The notes: generated from the sequence alone by a model not told the origin. A DNA stretch of 14,440 nt from Flammula alnicola (GCA_015499995.1 JADNRV010000753.1:1-14440), one strand, 5' to 3'. Shown: positions 1 through 9,236, numbered from the stretch's first letter. A program made the numbers and translations.

Positions 1-1160
1 AAGACAAGAGCAGAGAGAGCGTTCTTGAAAGCCATTGGAGATGTACTCGAGTAGGAGACAAGGGCTGCCTTGACTGCAACAACAAGAAATGAGTTTCTTT
101 TATACCTTTTCGGTGAGAGATTTGGTGCTGAGCGATCCACTCTGAACATGTAGGTATGCGCAAACCTGATAAGGATCCTTTGCCTGATCCAGTTTCACTC
201 ATCAAAATTTGTCGGGATAGTGAAAGCTTGTCCCAGGCGAACGGTCTACTACCACGGCTAATATTAGACCACTAATTTTGGATGGGCTATTTTTGGTCGT
301 CTATCGTCTAACAACTCGGACCACGATATTGGGATGGCTGCGTTTCATCCAGAATATCGAGACAAGGAGTTTCCTGCAAACACAGACATCCATGTTTCTA
401 AATGCTTTGTCAAATACCTCCAGGCAGTTGATGTCGGGGTCATCTAAGTCTTCCACAGGCGTCGGCTGACCTCCGACGTCTGCACGTAGGTGAGCACCAA
501 ACTAAAGGTACTCCGATTTCCGGAGATGTCAACCGTATATTGAACCTCAAACCGGTAAACCACAAGTCTTGTTCCGGAGGTCAAAATTCCATGCGACTCT
601 TAAGCCGTCCGGGTATTCTTTACGATTGAATTACAGAAGTAAATGTATTGGAGCCAGTGGCTTGCGAAATTCAAAACGACACAACGGAGAGGCAAGTCGA
701 CTTCATTTCGTTTCAATGTAAAGGAGGTCGATGTAAAATTTCGAGATAACTGAGTGAGGTTTTTGCCGTCAAATATCGAGCAGCTAACTTCCGACGCTGT
801 AAGATGGATGGATATCAGTGGGCCATGTATCTAGACTTCGATGCTGTTATAGCAGCAGCGCCTGATAAAGATTTAAACACTTCCTAAGGAGAAGTAATTT
901 TTTGTGTTTAGACGGTATGGGACGACATCCTTACATCTAACAAAGGAACAAATGTATATTTGGTCAATATATAAAGAATGACATGTTGCTAAAAAGTGTG
1001 GACACCAAATGAGCTTTCTAAAGTGACAATCGACGCTTGTAAGTAAGCGCAGAATTGAGTAGGAGTATACGGCTTCATAGCATCCCGGATGCGGGTTCCT
1101 GCGTGAAAACATCGTCCGAGTTCCATCAGGGATCCAGAGTAATTCAAGTTAACTTATCAG
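1..1160. other. No supported gene (left end)
   Basis: I see no gene I can defend here. The longest suggestive stretch is an open minus-strand frame at about 305-475 that encodes roughly 50 residues containing DLDDPDINCLEVFDKAFRNM. It has a protein-like composition but no recognisable domain, no clear start and no extension across the next stop. The two segments around 520-590 share the motif TTCCGGAG(A/G)(T)GTCAA, which may be chance. No tRNA, rRNA or terminal repeat was found. Confidence 0.5.
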
Positions 1161-1272
1161 TTGCCAATGACATGGAGGTCACAAGAAACAAGTCGGGCGC
1201 CATACATTTTCGTGTCGAGTAGGATCACAGACCCTGGGAAATTCCCAGATACTCGGAGGTTGCAAGAGAACA

Positions 1273-1536
1273 GTGGGACCGAAATGTTGTTTTATCGAAG
1301 GAAGAGAAGGCATCGAAGGAAGAGAAGGCATGCCCGAAGGGGTTGTCCCGCCTATCGTCAGTGAATGCGCGTTGTCTAATTTGAGTTGTCTCGGAGACGT
1401 GGACCCCCTCCTCGACGAGTTATTCATATTTCTTGTATATCTCAGAATGTGTATCAAATTTCGGCACCGTTGCGTAAGCATGTCTAAAAATAGTGACAAC
1501 CCCCCGAAAAAAACGAATGCAGTCAATGATAAGTGA
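1273..1536 (+). CDS. Weak small ORF with duplicated IEGREG
   Basis: This open frame of 87 codons starts MGPKCCFIEGREG and ends in a Lys/Asn-rich tail. Its only distinctive part is a perfect 18-bp tandem duplication (1294-1329) that doubles the peptide IEGREG, followed by the similar MPEG. The middle (residues about 28-62) is moderately hydrophobic and could hold a weak membrane segment. I recognise no family, and there is no TATA box or convincing Kozak context. The opposite strand is also open over the same span (a 140-codon frame, 1179-1601), so chance is a real possibility. It is listed only because nothing else occupies the stretch. Confidence 0.12.
   Translation: MGPKCCFIEGREGIEGREGMPEGVVPPIVSECALSNLSCLGDVDPLLDELFIFLVYLRMCIKFRHRCVSMSKNSDNPPKKTNAVNDK
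1294..1329. repeat. 18-bp tandem duplication
   Basis: Two perfect adjacent copies of ATCGAAGGAAGAGAAGGC lie at 1294-1311 and 1312-1329. The unit length is a multiple of three, so it keeps frame in the plus-strand ORF that covers it. A shorter CGAAGG follows at 1334, consistent with replication slippage. Confidence 0.85.
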
Positions 1537-1605
1537 GTGTGCGAAGGATACGAAGATATGGAATGAATTGTAGAGTGGAAAAGGTGTAATCGCAGGCACA
1601 CATGT

Positions 1606-1632
1606 CGATTGCTTGATTGCTTGATTGATTAT
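1606..1632. repeat. Short GATTGCTT microsatellite
   Basis: The segment contains GATTGCTT twice and then GATTGATT, a degenerate 8-bp tandem repeat. It has no evident function. Confidence 0.5.
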
Positions 1633-3066
1633 TACCAGCAGGTGGTCCCATTAACGAACACCTACACTGTTACTGCACAGTGGCCAATTATATGCTACGT
1701 ATACCACTAACAGCCCCCTGGCCACTGGCCTATAGCTTTTGCAGAAGCACCTGTTAAAACCTGGACCTTATCGGCTATGCGCGCATTGCCACGCAAGCAC
1801 AAAGAGTGCTAGTGAGAACTAATGAAGAACGGAGGGGTAACGTAATAGACGCGCTTTTGAGTCTAAGGGTCTAATCAAAAACTGTTGCGCTCGCTGTTCG
1901 TCCCAGAATAGCTAACGGTTGCTAAATTGTGAAACTTGTCATCATAAGTAGAGTATGGCTCGCGCTCAAAATAGTCCTTGAGGAGTAGTGCAACCTTAAT
2001 TTCCGGCGATATGCTGACATTCCCACGATAAGCACATGGGCAGCCGGAGGCAAGAGCTATAGTTATCCAATCCTCTTCATGAGCACGGGAGTTGGTAGAA
2101 TTGAAGTATGCGAACTTCAGAATCTTAGTAAACTTTAGTACAGCCGTCTTCATGTCTTAGCCTGGTGACAGTTCCCTTGCTCAAATTCGGAATTCCTGGT
2201 TCCAAAGGGCATCGGAGCTTCGTATGTCCAAGTTACTTAAAAGGGGTGAACACTACTACTTGTCGGGCGCCATGGGAACAACAGAGAAGCAACATTTCGG
2301 TCAAAGACATTCCCAAGCCCGAATCATAAATTCACAGGATCGATCCTATTGGACATTGATTCTCGACCAGAGTTATGGTTGCTGCTATACACATACAATT
2401 GCGCAGTTCAACGGTCCATGAGCATACAGCAGCGAGTGATGGATATAAGCCATATGTCGATAAGAAAGCCTTCTTCTTGTGCCGGGAGCGAGCTGGAACG
2501 TGGGATACCGGTCGATTTTTATTGAGTCGATGAATTGCTAAACGAAGCGCGAAAACAAGGTGCTGAGATTGCAAAAAAATGGCGTCCGAAATTTAATTTC
2601 GAGCCAGAGAACACCATACCCTCGTGCATCTCATGCTGAAGAATGAGATGACTCGCGTTCAGCACATAAATATTTTGAAAATAATTTCTGACAAGGTGAA
2701 CAATATAGAGGACATGTTTAACATCATTTCTGTCAAGTAATAACCGCCTTTCGCTATGTACGAGAGCTCGATAGCTACAGTAAGACGGATCTATAGCGTC
2801 CGGTACAATTGCGCTGCTGCACACCCATGCCACCTGGGTCTGATCGTCCCTTGAGCCTTTGGCGCTGTGCGTACAGAAAACCGCGCCGATAATCTATCGC
2901 AACGAGCTTTAACCACAGTCTAAGGCATCTGATGGGAGCTGCTTTGTAAACGCTACTGAGCCTTTCCTGTAGGAAAAATTCTGGGTGAAGAGGATGTCAA
3001 TGAACTCACTAAACCTAAAGATATTGCAATACCCGCATGGACCCAGTTTGAGATGACTCGACCCTC
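1633..3066. other. No supported gene; minus-strand open frames only
   Basis: Three consecutive minus-strand open frames (2519-2833, 2332-2574, 1875-2153) cover much of this stretch. They have balanced, protein-like composition; the 1875-2153 frame contains ASGCPCAYRGNVSISPEIKV. They lie in different frames, so joining them would need introns or indels, and I could not place convincing splice sites. Given the indel pattern in the terpene synthase, a frame-broken minus-strand gene is possible, but I recognise no family and do not annotate one. Confidence 0.25.
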
Positions 3067-3254
3067 TTACAGCTGAAGGCAAAACGATAGGCCACCTCAG
3101 ATCAAAACATAGCCTGCACGGACTTTCAAATTATGATAGCCGAGCTTTAGCCGAGCATTTAGGTCATGTGACACATGCTCGGAGGTTGAAATTTCACTTC
3201 AGCTGTGCCCAACTTTTGATCTGGGGTGGCCTATCGTTTTGCCTTCAGCTGTAA
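3067..3254. mobile_element. MITE-like element with 41-bp TIRs (TA target site)
   Basis: The left arm (3067-3107, starting TTACAGCTGAAGGCAAAACG) and the right arm (3214-3254) are reverse complements over 41 bp with one mismatch. The whole unit is 188 bp and has no coding capacity. If the true termini are CAGCTGAAGG, both ends are flanked by TA, as expected for a Tc1/mariner-type target duplication; TTA on the left and TAA on the right are themselves inverted, so a 3-bp duplication is excluded. An inner inverted pair CCGAGCAT / ATGCTCGG (about 3152 and 3175) and two AGCCGAG repeats lie in the loop. Non-autonomous status is inferred from size; the superfamily is tentative. Confidence 0.8.
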
Positions 3255-3403
3255 TAGACTGAATACGAGTTCCAGGAGATGATATGGGCGAGATCAGTCC
3301 TTGCTCTGCAATAGCGCTGTGGCCGTCAGCCACCCTTAGATGATCAGATCAAAGCTCGCGTTGATCCGGGTCTATGTAAGCGTAGATTAGATTAGATTAC
3401 GCA

Positions 3404-3436
3404 CGCCGCGTTCCCCTTTCACTTTGCAACGCGGCG
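3404..3436. repeat. GC-rich hairpin CGCCGCGTT/AACGCGGCG
   Basis: Nine-base perfect inverted arms (3404-3412 and 3428-3436) are separated by 15 bases. They lie just after a short GATTA repeat and about 20 bp upstream of a TATA-like CATATATTAG. This could be an operator-like palindrome or simple structure; function is unknown. Confidence 0.5.
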
Positions 3437-3454
3437 CGTTTTCCTTTGTCTCTG

Positions 3455-3720
3455 GCTCATATATTAGAGTAGCCCCTCGCCCATTCTCTTTCTTCGTGTT
3501 CTCATATTTTCTATCTCACATAGCTCGATAGGTCAGAATTTTTCTCCCGTGTTCTCATATTTTCTATCTCACATAGCTCGATAGGCTCTGCCTCAGAGCA
3601 TTTTTATTCTCTCCCACCCTTACCACTTCCCTATTCTTTCCTTTTTCTTTTTTTGTTTTTTTCTCTTGTCTTTTTCTTTCCGTACACTAGTCTCGTATTT
3701 TTACTACTCGCCTGTGCCGG
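3455..3720 (+). promoter_or_regulatory. Promoter-like, pyrimidine-rich leader
   Basis: A TATA-like CATATATTAG at about 3457 is followed by more than 200 bases of strongly C/T-rich sequence, interrupted by two copies of a 38-bp repeat. This resembles fungal promoter plus 5' leader DNA or an LTR-type control region. No convincing coding region follows: the plus frame at 3653-3970 begins with a hydrophobic stretch (LVFLLLACAGLSLASP) that looks like a signal peptide, but then runs into low-complexity residues. No second copy was found in this window, so an LTR cannot be confirmed. Confidence 0.35.
3495..3585. repeat. 38-bp perfect direct repeat, two copies
   Basis: The 38-bp segment starting CGTGTTCTCATATTTTCTAT occurs at 3495-3532 and again, identically, at 3548-3585, with a 15-bp spacer. 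Both copies sit in the pyrimidine-rich leader. Perfect identity suggests a recent duplication or a conserved regulatory unit. Confidence 0.9.
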
Positions 3721-3893
3721 CTTGAGCTTGGCCTCTCCCACTTCGCGTGGGAAGAAGCCTCGCGAGAGAGCTTTGGCGACGAAAAATATATTTTTTCGAC
3801 CCAAACCCCCCCGGACTCGTGTCTCAGTTCCGAGTTTTCCATTCAGGTGTTTCTTCCTCTCATTTCTCTCATTCTTTCCATATCTATTTTTAG

Positions 3894-4353
3894 TTACACT
3901 TTCGGAGGCAGACATAGACCGCTCAAAGTTGACATCGGGCGGGGTATGTCACGAGTACTCGTTGTGTTAGCCGTAAACAGCATCGAGATACTGGGACCGG
4001 GGTCAGCTTTGGCAGGAGCTTCGGCGACTCGCACTCTGCTCTGAGTTGCGATGAAGGAGGTAATTAAGGTACTGGAGGGTGTAGAAAGGTGGCCTTGGGC
4101 GGACGATGATAAGCTAACGTATACGGAACACGAGTGGGGTACGAGTGTACATGTCCTTAACGGTGTCGCCAATCCAGCCCAGAATCCATTGATGCCAAGG
4201 CACGGTCCGTCACCTCGCCATAGCGTCGCAGCGTGGCTGTGATCAAAACGAAATAGATGACGCCTAGGGATAGAATCATTGTAACTTCGACAATGCGAGT
4301 GGCCAATTCCAAGCATGGGGATGCGCGCTGCTCCCACCTCCACTAAGCTCCAT
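3894..4353 (-). CDS. Possible small membrane protein, frame broken
   Basis: I do not recognise the family. Reading leftwards from ATG at 4353, the start is MELSGGGSSAHPHAW. After one missing base near 4309 comes ELATRIVEVTMILSLGVIYF followed by VLITATLRRYGEVTDRALAS. That is a membrane helix of about 20 residues ending in Arg-Arg, followed by a polar, probably cytosolic segment. Near 4156-4170 the frame is ambiguous. One reading continues to WIGDTVKDMYTRTPLVFRIR and stops. The other stays open to 3894 and ends in a Ser/Thr/Pro-rich tail; the 149-codon minus frame 3894-4343 covers it. The frame changes resemble the single-base losses in the terpene synthase. The helix and start are the best-supported parts; the 3' end is a guess. 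Confidence 0.35.
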
Positions 4354-5040
4354 TTCTAATTTTGACTCATATCTACCTTTTATTCGCCAGTCATGTCACT
4401 CTGGGACGGTATTACATGTCTTCTTTTCCTCTCCAGCGCGAATTGTCACGCTCAACGAACCTTCGCAGACTACTATCATTAAGCGCCCTCTCAGGAGGGG
4501 CATTGCATTGCACCCAGTGCAGGGTAGACCACAGTCGACACACTCCCCAAATCGGGACAGTCCACATCAGCGACACATGGGACCAAAACTCGACACATCT
4601 ACCGGATGTGTTGAACTTGACCCGTGGAAGTGTGTCGCTGATCGATACAGGTGTGTCGATAATTGTCAATCATCGACACTCTCCGGAGTTGGCTATCGTT
4701 TCCGTTTAGGGGGCAGTTCATGGCAGAAGATGACCCAGTTCACGAAAGGTTTATGAAGACTATGTAAGTATATTAGATAACTCGTAAGATCTCGGACTTG
4801 AAGTCTACTGAATCTGCAAAATTCACGTTTTGCCTCCGAGTTTGTCTTACGAGTTTTCTTGGTTATGACATTAAGATAATTCATTGAAGAAATCTAAGAT
4901 ACACAATGAAAAGTACAGGATCCATCTCGACATTCTGCAACTATTACCCTACTGTGTCTACTCTCTACGAACGAGTCCCCAGCAGAAGCAAAGAGATGTT
5001 TTGTATTCGGGATTTTGCCGCCACTGGTGATGTTTGCAGA
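4354..5040. other. No supported gene
   Basis: Apart from the CGACAC cluster this stretch holds only short frames on both strands with no domain, signal or start context worth annotating. The overlapping frames at 4362-4756 are created by the repeat cluster. Confidence 0.5.
4536..4679. repeat. Six-copy GTGTCG/CGACAC cluster with hairpin
   Basis: CGACAC occurs at 4536, 4571, 4591 and 4674, and its complement GTGTCG at 4632 and 4653: six copies in 144 bp, where chance predicts far fewer than one. The copies are arranged symmetrically: ATCAGCGACACA (4566-4577) pairs perfectly with TGTGTCGCTGAT (4631-4642), and an inner pair around 4589-4617 is similar. This could be the subterminal repeat array of a degenerate transposon or a cluster of protein-binding sites. 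Confidence 0.65.
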
Positions 5041-5044
5041 GTGT

Positions 5045-5272
5045 TCATCCAGTTGAAAGACATGGGGGCGAGACGACAGCCCCTTGCCCCACGGAGATCG
5101 TCCGTGGCCTTGTTGCCATGTTGGCGGGGTGGAAGTGTCGAATCAGATGCGATGCGGCCTTGCGTACTCGAACGGAGGTAGGAGAGGGGACGGCGGGGCC
5201 TCCAGCCCTGGTATTTACACCACGGAAGGGGGGCTGGGCGGTCAGCGACATGGAAAGGCATGCCTTTGCCAC
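5045..5272 (-). CDS. Weak Arg/Pro-rich small ORF
   Basis: This minus-strand frame of about 75 codons contains MSLTAQPPFRGVNTRAGGPA and stays Arg/Pro/Val-rich to its end. GC is higher here than in the surrounding DNA, and several other frames are open too, so the signal may be compositional. There is no recognisable domain, membrane segment or splice structure. A frame-broken small gene is possible but unsupported. Confidence 0.15.
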   Translation of the reverse strand: MAKACLSMSLTAQPPFRGVNTRAGGPAVPSPTSVRVRKAASHLIRHFHPANMATRPRTISVGQGAVVSPPCLSTG

Positions 5273-5704
5273 TTACCTGGCAGGGTTCGTTGCGTATGAT
5301 ATCAAATGGACAAGGGAGATGAGGGAAAACCTCAAATACGAGACCTGAGGCCAGTGGGTATGTTCAGTATAGTCCTACGGGTCGAGCAAGGCACGTACCA
5401 GGGATGTTCCAAACTGTATCGGTCCCATCCTTCAACGTTTCAACCCTCAACCAATCTCTTTGCCCTCGAGCACCGGGTCTGCTTGTTATTGCCGTGAACC
5501 TTCTCAATCCTCAATCCTGGGTATTAGTAAGGCCATCGTTGGCACAGAAGAGTGATGGCGTGCGGGACTGGAAGTGGTGGTGACGGCGGTGAACAAAGAA
5601 ACGACCACGGCCAACGTCCGGATTTGGAATTGGCACTGATGGCAGCTGAACTGAACTGATTCGGGTCAGAATCACGTGCCGAAATAAAGAGCGCGACAAT
5701 GGAC

Positions 5705-5760
5705 GTGTCGCGAATCAGATGTGTCCTCGACACCGTGTCGAGCATCATGATCATGTGTCG
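5705..5760. repeat. Second GTGTCG/CGACAC cluster
   Basis: GTGTCG occurs at 5705, 5735 and 5755, with CGACAC at 5728: four copies in 56 bp. CTCGACAC-C-GTGTCGAG (5726-5742) is an exact palindrome around one central base. It uses the same hexamer as the cluster at 4536-4679, about 1.1 kb away. Confidence 0.65.
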
Positions 5761-5774
5761 TTAATCTAAATAAG

Positions 5775-5963
5775 GTGTGTGCGTCGCATTTGGTATATCC
5801 TCCACCCAGTGCGGATGTTCTGAGTACTTTATTTTTGCTCTCCATATACGCTCTCGTGGTTGTTATTACCCCTTCTGCGATCTTTGGTTGGACGTTTGTT
5901 GAGGTTGACACTGGCGTTAGCGCTGATGGATGGAAAACGACAAGAAAAAGAGTGAAAAACTAG
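5775..5963 (+). CDS. Weak small ORF with a hydrophobic segment
   Basis: This 62-codon frame starts MCASHLVYPPPSADV, has a hydrophobic stretch of about 25 residues (STLFLLSIYALVVVITPSAI, residues about 17-36) and ends in a basic tail, TTRKRVKN. The layout fits a tiny single-pass membrane protein. The promoter evidence is only a TAAATAAGG about 10 bp upstream. The minus strand is also open. I recognise no family; it could be chance, or the exon of a frame-broken gene. Confidence 0.15.
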   Translation: MCASHLVYPPPSADVLSTLFLLSIYALVVVITPSAIFGWTFVEVDTGVSADGWKTTRKRVKN

Positions 5964-6068
5964 CCAGGGGCTGACGAACGGTAGTCTCGACCCAGACGCT
6001 TGGGAAGATTGTGGCTGTGCCAACCCATTTCGGCACTGCCTACAGGAGGAATCTTTACCAAGACGTCT

Positions 6069-6553
6069 GGTACGGATTTACCGTAACCGAGTACATGAGT
6101 TTTTCAAACCCCGACTAACGACCGAAAGCGGAAATGCCCCTATATGCAGCCCCCACCTCGACAGCACTCCCTTTGTTTGGAGAATTATACATTAGGCCCT
6201 CAGTAGAACACTCATAATATGATGAATAAGTTATTTCTAAGTGATTTTGCAAGATAATGAGCCCAAAGAAGCAGAGCCCGGAGTGACAGGTGTGGTAAAG
6301 TTGTCTTGTGACGGCTGTCGCGGTGCTAGTGGGGTACGAAATGGGTCTCGAGACGTTGACGTGCAGGTGTATTCGCGTTTTCGTCGTTGCGCGACCTCTT
6401 GAACGGCGTCGAGAATGCCATAGTGGTGCTGATAAGATTACAGCAAACAATGACGCGCCCGACGCGTTTGAGCACGTGAAGCTCGAATTTCCGCTTTCGG
6501 TCGTTGTTCGGGGTTTGAAAAACTCATGTACTCGGTTACGGTAAATCCGTACC
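6069..6553. mobile_element. Non-autonomous element with 67-bp TIRs
   Basis: The left arm 6069-6135 (starting GGTACGGATTTACCGTAACC) and the right arm 6487-6553 are reverse complements at 65 of 67 positions. The 351-bp interior has no convincing coding frame. Outside the arms the similarity continues more weakly: about 6047-6068 on the left resembles the complement of 6554-6576, so the original ends may lie further out. No clean target duplication is visible; GTCT occurs on both sides but offset by one base. The long, nearly identical arms suggest a fairly recent foldback-type or MITE-type insertion, inferred from structure only. Confidence 0.8.
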
Positions 6554-6672
6554 AGTCTACTTGGGAGAATATCCGGCGATCACACAGTCTCAATCGAGTT
6601 GGGAAAAAAACACTTGTCATCAATTTTTACTAATCTACACAGAGCCGTAGATATTCTCCCCAAGTAGACTGG
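6552..6672. repeat. Nested 121-bp inverted repeat at element end
   Basis: The segment 6552-6573 (CCAGTCTACTTGGGAGAATATC) is the reverse complement of 6650-6672 apart from one extra C. It abuts the right arm of the larger element, so its left arm is also the outer flank of that element. A weaker third copy lies at about 6047-6070 outside the left arm. The set may represent two nested insertions or the original long terminus of one element. Confidence 0.7.
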
Positions 6673-6750
6673 GTTCGAGTCTAGACGAACGGCGATTCTC
6701 ACGCTTTCATACAGAGTATTTCTGTTTTTACACAGCCAATGGTTCATGCG

Positions 6751-6788
6751 CAGGTCACCCGTAGGCCGTGCAACTTGCAGGTGACCTG
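6751..6788. repeat. Inverted repeat CAGGTCACC/GGTGACCTG
   Basis: Nine-base perfect arms (6751-6759 and 6780-6788) flank a 20-base spacer. TATTTAAAC, a TATA-like element, lies about 50 bp downstream at 6838. A regulatory palindrome is possible but unproven. Confidence 0.4.
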
Positions 6789-6829
6789 TAAGCTAGCCTC
6801 CAAGCAGAGCGTAAATTGACCTACAAGCT

Positions 6830-7440
6830 TCTCGTGTATTTAAACCACTGGTTGCTAGCAAACACTGCCAGCACATCACCTACGTACTGTGCTTGTGGGT
6901 ATCTTGTATATCTGCTTGTACTCTGCCTACAGACTGCCGTTCCCATGCACGGCTAGCTCCGGGCAGCGCGTCGCTTGTGGACTTAGAGAATTTCCGCCTT
7001 CACATCACGCTGTGACTGCCAGCAATGCTTGTCCTCTTCCCCCCATGTTGAACTTCAACCAACGCACAAGCCCTTCACCTCGGACTGCTCCTCCCCTCGC
7101 TTTCCACTGCCAGTCCTTCCCTCCTTCCTCCCCACTTGAGTAGCCTTCAGCCCTCTCTTCTGACCTCCAACGGCAGAGGTCATTCGTGAGCGGTGCCACG
7201 TCGCCACGTCACGGCACCGCCTTCGAAGAACCGGTTTGGTTTATCTTCGCTGGAAGTTGCTAGTCTTGCCATTATTTATGTTACATTATGTCCCTGTTGC
7301 TATTTTTCTCCTGTTCTCGTGGTACATACACCCTACAGGTGCAATAAATATTGCTATTTTATGCTCATTTTCGTGAATAGACCAGGATTGTAGTTTCGGA
7401 GAATTTACCAAATGCGGTATAGTGCGTACTAATCGACCTT
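6830..7440 (+). other. Promoter-like sequence, no confident gene
   Basis: TATTTAAAC at about 6838 is followed by a C/T-rich stretch. A plus-strand frame from 6889 to 7143 (84 codons) is Pro/Ser-rich near its end, including NFNQRTSPSPRTAPPLAFHC. I recognise no family, and the adjacent DNA offers no splice sites I trust. It could be a leader or first exon of the gene at 7775 and beyond. Confidence 0.25.
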
Positions 7441-7774
7441 CAAGCTGCCTACAGGCCGTTAGCCGAGATTGCAGGCAGCCTACGCTCAGTGCTCGTCAGC
7501 CGACTGAGATTTAAAAATGTGAGTTGCTTCCAGATCAAACTGTTGGTCACCTTTAGGCTGGCCCTCAGTCTGCTTGCACCGTCGCCCGCGGGAAATTTCC
7601 GCGCAGACCATTGCCTGTGTAGCTTCATCAAGTTCATGTTCCTGGTAAGTATCTGATGCGGCCAAGCGACTGACAGCGAAATACCCACACGTCTGGCTCT
7701 CGCCGTCGACTTGGCCTCCTCGATGCCGACTCGCTTTCCATTGTCGGGCTGACCGCCCTCGTCTCTCTATACAG

Positions 7775-8445
7775 CGCCAGCACCTGTACCCACCGCTCAG
7801 CACTCAGCATCGAGCCAGCAATCTATCCACTTGGCGAAGAAGCTAGAACGACAGGGCCTCGCTGTGACCACACCTGGTTAGTCCTCTTCCTCGCCATTTT
7901 ATCTGGCTGACCTGACAACACCTGACAGCACAAGAGCATCATCAGCACTGTTCTCAATGAGGCGACTCTACAAGCACACATCTACCACTCCCTGAGCATC
8001 CTCTCCATGCTAAGGTATGCGTCTCTCCGGTTATGCTCCGTAATAGCCCATTGATGCGTTCTTGATAAGTATCCTATCCTGCAGCTCGGCAGACGTGATA
8101 CCCTATTCGCGGTAAGTAAGCCAAGTTGTTACTTCGACAGCGCAATGCCGACTTACCTCGTGATCCGTTTACCACCAGCCTACCCACCGGGCGACAACCG
8201 CATTCGCAAGGGCCAGAAGAGGACGGCACACCCATATCTGCGTCACTCGTTCGCAAGACAGACAGACAGCCCAGCCGGCATTTCATGACGTGCAGAGTAC
8301 TGGAACATATCAGTAAGTATCGTGCCAACGTTGTTAGAGATGGACTTACCTGCCAGCTCTGGACGATGCCCAATCCAGACCTGCTCTTGCCCGCCCTTCA
8401 ACCCATGCCAAACCACAAATCATCCACCCGCAAGCGAACCGCTGA
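7775..8445 (+). CDS. Unrecognised multi-exon gene
   Basis: Splice signals all point to the plus strand. Likely exons are 7775-7876, 7929-8014, 8085-8111, 8179-8312 and 8357-8445. The introns are 7877-7928, 8015-8084, 8112-8178 and 8313-8356 (44-70 bp). Exons two to five join in one open frame: ISTVLNEATLQAHIYHSLSI, then SADVIPYSRLPTGRQPHSQG, then EEDGTPISASLVRKTDRQPS, then an Ala/Pro-rich end. The first listed exon contains SIHLAKKLERQGLAVTTP but joins the next one base out of phase, so a base may be missing. A further donor GTAAGTATC at 7645 and a possible exon 8546-8572 (GTAAGT after it) suggest the gene is longer at both ends. The first part is probably helical; no domain is recognisable. 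It could be a gene or an old transposon protein. Confidence 0.45.
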
Positions 8446-8845
8446 CGACCGGCATCGGCGTCGGCACTGTTTCCAGTCTGTAGGTACCTCTTGCCTCTTC
8501 TCGCTCTGTCCAGGCATCGTTCTGACATTGTTTCTTGCTGGCCAGATGTTCGGTGTGCTGCGGAAAGTCAATGTAAGTCCGGAGTTCGCTTGTAGTTGTG
8601 GGATAGAACAGACCTTGGCCCATGTACCGACTAGTATTGATCACGCCCGTCGTACCCGATTCGATGATGTCTAGCTCTTCAAACTACACGCGATAAGGGG
8701 GGGATGCCGAATGTCTGAGTTGAGTGCCAGGAGGTGGCGGCGGCGTTGTCTCGGTAATGTGTAGTGTTGAACCGATCCCGCCTCTGCTCTCTATTGTTCG
8801 AATCGTACGCTGCAGGTCGAGCATGGACAGCCCATCAATGACGCG

Positions 8846-9236
8846 CGATAAGGGGTGCACAGGACGCCGAGGTATAAGAGGAGGTGTTGACGGTATACGT
8901 TGGATAGCTACGCGCTGGCTGGCAGTGGCATCTGCATATGGACATGAACATGCACGTGCTGATGTGACCTACGCTATCTAATCTACTCGACAGTGTGCAC
9001 TGTGACCCGATTTCACTGTCACAACGTGGGATGCATACACATGACCGCTGGTGATTGGCTGGTGAGTCTCGTCTCCCGGTTTCGGTTCTGGTGGCCATTC
9101 TGGGTCCATAGGCATGGGCATTGTTGGGAGAGCACGGGCACCACTCGCAGTCTTTGAACATCGTACTGATCCCTCTTCTCTGCATTTCGTAGTCCCAGCC
9201 CTCTTTTCACTGAACGGCTCGACGCCCTCTTGACTC
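8846..9236. repeat. Dispersed repeat, copy B
   Basis: This segment is a diverged copy of 12063-12306 in the same orientation, beginning GATAAGGGG and sharing the conserved block around TTCTGGGTCCATAGGCATGG. Compared with the other copy it carries an extra 127 bp (8901-9027) bounded by ACGT at 8897-8900 and 9024-9027. A shorter related start, CGCGATAAGGGG, also occurs at 8688. On the minus strand both copies stay open over the best block, giving for example SKTASG followed a few residues later by PTMPMPMDPE, so it may be a fragment of an old coding sequence. No family is recognised. Confidence 0.75.

Noticed and set aside
3631..3915. Lys/Arg-rich minus-strand ORF
   Set aside because: It is the complement of the pyrimidine-rich leader; low complexity explains it.
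6115..6450. 111-codon minus-strand ORF inside the inverted-repeat element
   Set aside because: It has no transposase motif and starts and ends within repeat arms; more likely chance.
6640..6690. tRNA-like B box (GGTTCGAGTC) near 6672
   Set aside because: The surrounding bases form a TAGACT/AGTCTA palindrome; no A box, acceptor stem or anticodon arm can be drawn.
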